Part shown: positions 62,510-64,000 of the stretch, piece by piece
Layout of the letters: each line of letters starts with the position of its first letter
How positions within the stretch are numbered: the stretch's first letter is position 1
Origin: Dipteris shenzhenensis
Lineage: Eukaryota; Polypodiophyta; Polypodiopsida; Gleicheniales
Direction: 5' to 3' (one strand)
DNA: 64,000 nucleotides
Assembly (NCBI GenBank): GCA_047967505.1
Contig: CM106539.1
Made by a program: the position numbers and the translations under genes
The notes under the pieces: model-generated
The model's input: the letters and a program-made list of their open reading frames with translations, nothing else
Told to the model about the DNA's origin: nothing
The model's database searches: none

Positions 62510-64000
62510 ATGGTGTCTGATGCTCTTTCACAGATAGTCACTGAAAAGCTTGACAAGAACAGCTTCCAAGCATGGAAGTTTAGAACGATGAATTTCCTTA
62601 AGGGAAAACACTATTGGGAATTCATTACTGGAGCTGTACAAGAACCAGTTATTCCTAATGTTCCCAATCAACAGGAGTTGCAAGCATTTAAAGGATGGCA
62701 TGAGAGAGCCAGAAAAGTTATGTACTGGCTGTCTATCACTATTTTAGATTCTATGATTTTGCATATTCAGGATGCAAGCACACCGAAGGAGGCATGGGAT
62801 ACTTTGACAAAAATGCATAGCATAAATACGCAAGCCAGGAAAATGCAGCTCAAGCAGAAGTTGCATAATGTACAGAGAGAAAATATGAGCATCAATGACT
62901 ACCACATGAAGGTGAAGAAGATTGCAAATGCACTTGCTTCCATTGGGTCGCCAGTGGAAGATGATGATTTAGTTTCTGTGACCTTGAATGGTCTAGGAAA
63001 GGATTATGCACAATTCCGGACATCCATTGCCGTCCGTGAAAAATTTCCTGATTTTGAGGAGTTGATTGCTCTTCTAATTTTTGAAGAGCAGAGAAATGGT
63101 GGTGCATCTTCTTCAAGAGGAACTTCAAAAGAAACTGTCTTCTACTCAAATGCTAGAAGAGGTAGAGGCTGAGGTAGAGCACGCCGATCTGGAGGCCATG
63201 GTAGAAATTAGAATATGCATCAAATTCAAGAAAATTAGTCCTATGGAGGAGGATGTGGTAACTTTAGAGGCAGGGGGAGCCAAAGAGGTCATGGTGGATG
63301 GCAGAGAGGCCAAAATGCAAACAGCAATGTTGAATGCTACTATTGTGGTAAAATGGGTCATATGGCTAAAGACTGCTATAAAAAGTAGAATGACATCATG
63401 AATGGAAAATTGCAGCAAGGCAATTATGGATCCTCTAGTAGACAAGGTGATGACAGAAATGAGCATTTGTTTATGGTGCAACACATGACCGATTCTGTGA
63501 CAAGTGCAGAAGAAAGCAATGATGTGTGGTATGTTGACTCAGGTGCGTCAAACCACATGACAGGTCATGCAGAATGGATGTAGGATGCAAGGAAAATGGA
63601 AAGACCAGGATTTGTGGAGACTGGTGATGATACTACACATCCTATTGTGCAGATTGGTAGAATTCCTTTGTCTATGCAAGATGGGAAAAAGAAATACCTG
63701 TCTGATGTATTTCATGTCCCGAATATCACCAAGAACCTAGTTTCTGTTGGCCAAATGGTTGAGCAAGGCTTGCAGGTCAGATTTAATCCTCGTGGATGCT
63801 TTGTTGGGGATATGAAAAATAAAGGTCGCTTGATAGCAAAAGGGAAGAAGGGCAGGATGTTTACGTTGGATGCGGACATGCCTGAATTGAGTGCAGCAAT
63901 GTTTGCACATGGGACCGGTGTAGTTGCAGATATTGATATCTGGCATAAACGCATTGGTCATGTTAATGTACAGCGACTTAAATTAATGCAGGCCCAAAAT
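62510..64000 (+). pseudogene. Copia copy D gag-pol, continues beyond window
   Basis: ATG 62510 opens 220 codons of gag (MVSDALSQIV, WHERARKVMYWLS, then a Gly/Arg-rich end), stopped by TGA 63170. The same reading is then resumed through TAG codons: an intact zinc knuckle CYYCGKMGHMAKDC (63335-63376), protease VDSGASNHMTG (near 63535) and the pre-integrase region with the HKRIGHVN motif near 63945. Stops at about 63209, 63231, 63388 and 63581 are TAG at Gln positions when compared with copy C. The window ends before integrase proper. Confidence 0.9.

Noticed and set aside
1-64000. Reassignment of TAG/TAA to glutamine as an explanation for the many in-frame stops
   Set aside because: The DA1-like gene has no in-frame TAG or TAA over 488 codons and uses CAG/CAA normally. 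The stops occur only in elements and dead genes and fit methylation decay.
1-64000. CRISPR arrays, operons, ribosome-binding sites or phage genes
   Set aside because: The sequence is eukaryotic plant DNA. The tandem repeats are minisatellites and satellites without the spacer structure of CRISPR.

Overview
The window is nuclear DNA from a land plant. It holds plant Ty1/copia and Ty3/gypsy retrotransposons with initiator-Met tRNA primer sites, spliced genes with GT..AG introns, a DA1-type (UIM-LIM-peptidase) gene, and a nuclear copy of plastid ycf2. The ycf2 fragment reads more like a fern or other seed-free plant version than a seed-plant one, so a fern-like large genome is my inference, held weakly. 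Gene density is very low: one gene is convincingly intact.

Layout. 1-8.1 kb: decayed coding fragments (891-1337, 3825-4307, 7439-7831), degenerate tandem repeats, a hAT-like MITE (1868-2163) and a short TIR element with a C7/G7 inverted repeat (5752-5998). 8.1-12.8 kb: a ~175-bp satellite patch, then a 2.5-kb G-rich purine array broken by a 385-bp plastid ycf2 insertion (11243-11627). 12.9-19.4 kb: two copies of one copia family facing each other (A on minus, B on plus). 19.4-25 kb: an unknown minus-strand gene with a TATA box, an unknown three-exon minus-strand pseudogene, and a complete 2.36-kb non-autonomous LTR element (22298-24655) beside or inside that pseudogene. 25-29 kb: a decayed SWIM zinc-finger fragment and a gypsy pol fragment. 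29.0-34.3 kb: copia copy C, inserted into the gypsy RNase H region. 34.3-38.4 kb: mostly unrecognised sequence, with a degenerate peptide-repeat region. 38.4-45.1 kb: a second copia family (E) whose 5' LTR carries the second hAT-like MITE. 45-49.4 kb: AT-rich sequence with tandem duplications.

49.4-56.3 kb: the DA1-like gene, for which I give an 11-exon model coding for 488 residues. Intron 2 holds microsatellites and a likely tRNA-derived SINE. 57.6-58.4 kb: a kelch-like minus-strand pseudogene. 59.3-60.3 kb: a polypyrimidine tract. 60.65-61.65 kb: a ~180-bp satellite array with an inverted repeat in each monomer, interrupted at 61651 by copia copy D (plus strand), which runs off the window end.

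The main theme is nested mobile DNA followed by decay. Premature stops in the elements and dead genes fall very often at glutamine codons (CAG to TAG, CAA to TAA), as expected from deamination of methylated cytosine. I did not find a convincing new multi-gene system. The best unexplained items are the minus-strand gene near 20 kb, the gene disrupted at 22.3 kb, the MITE with an internal empty-site control, and the hairpin satellite.
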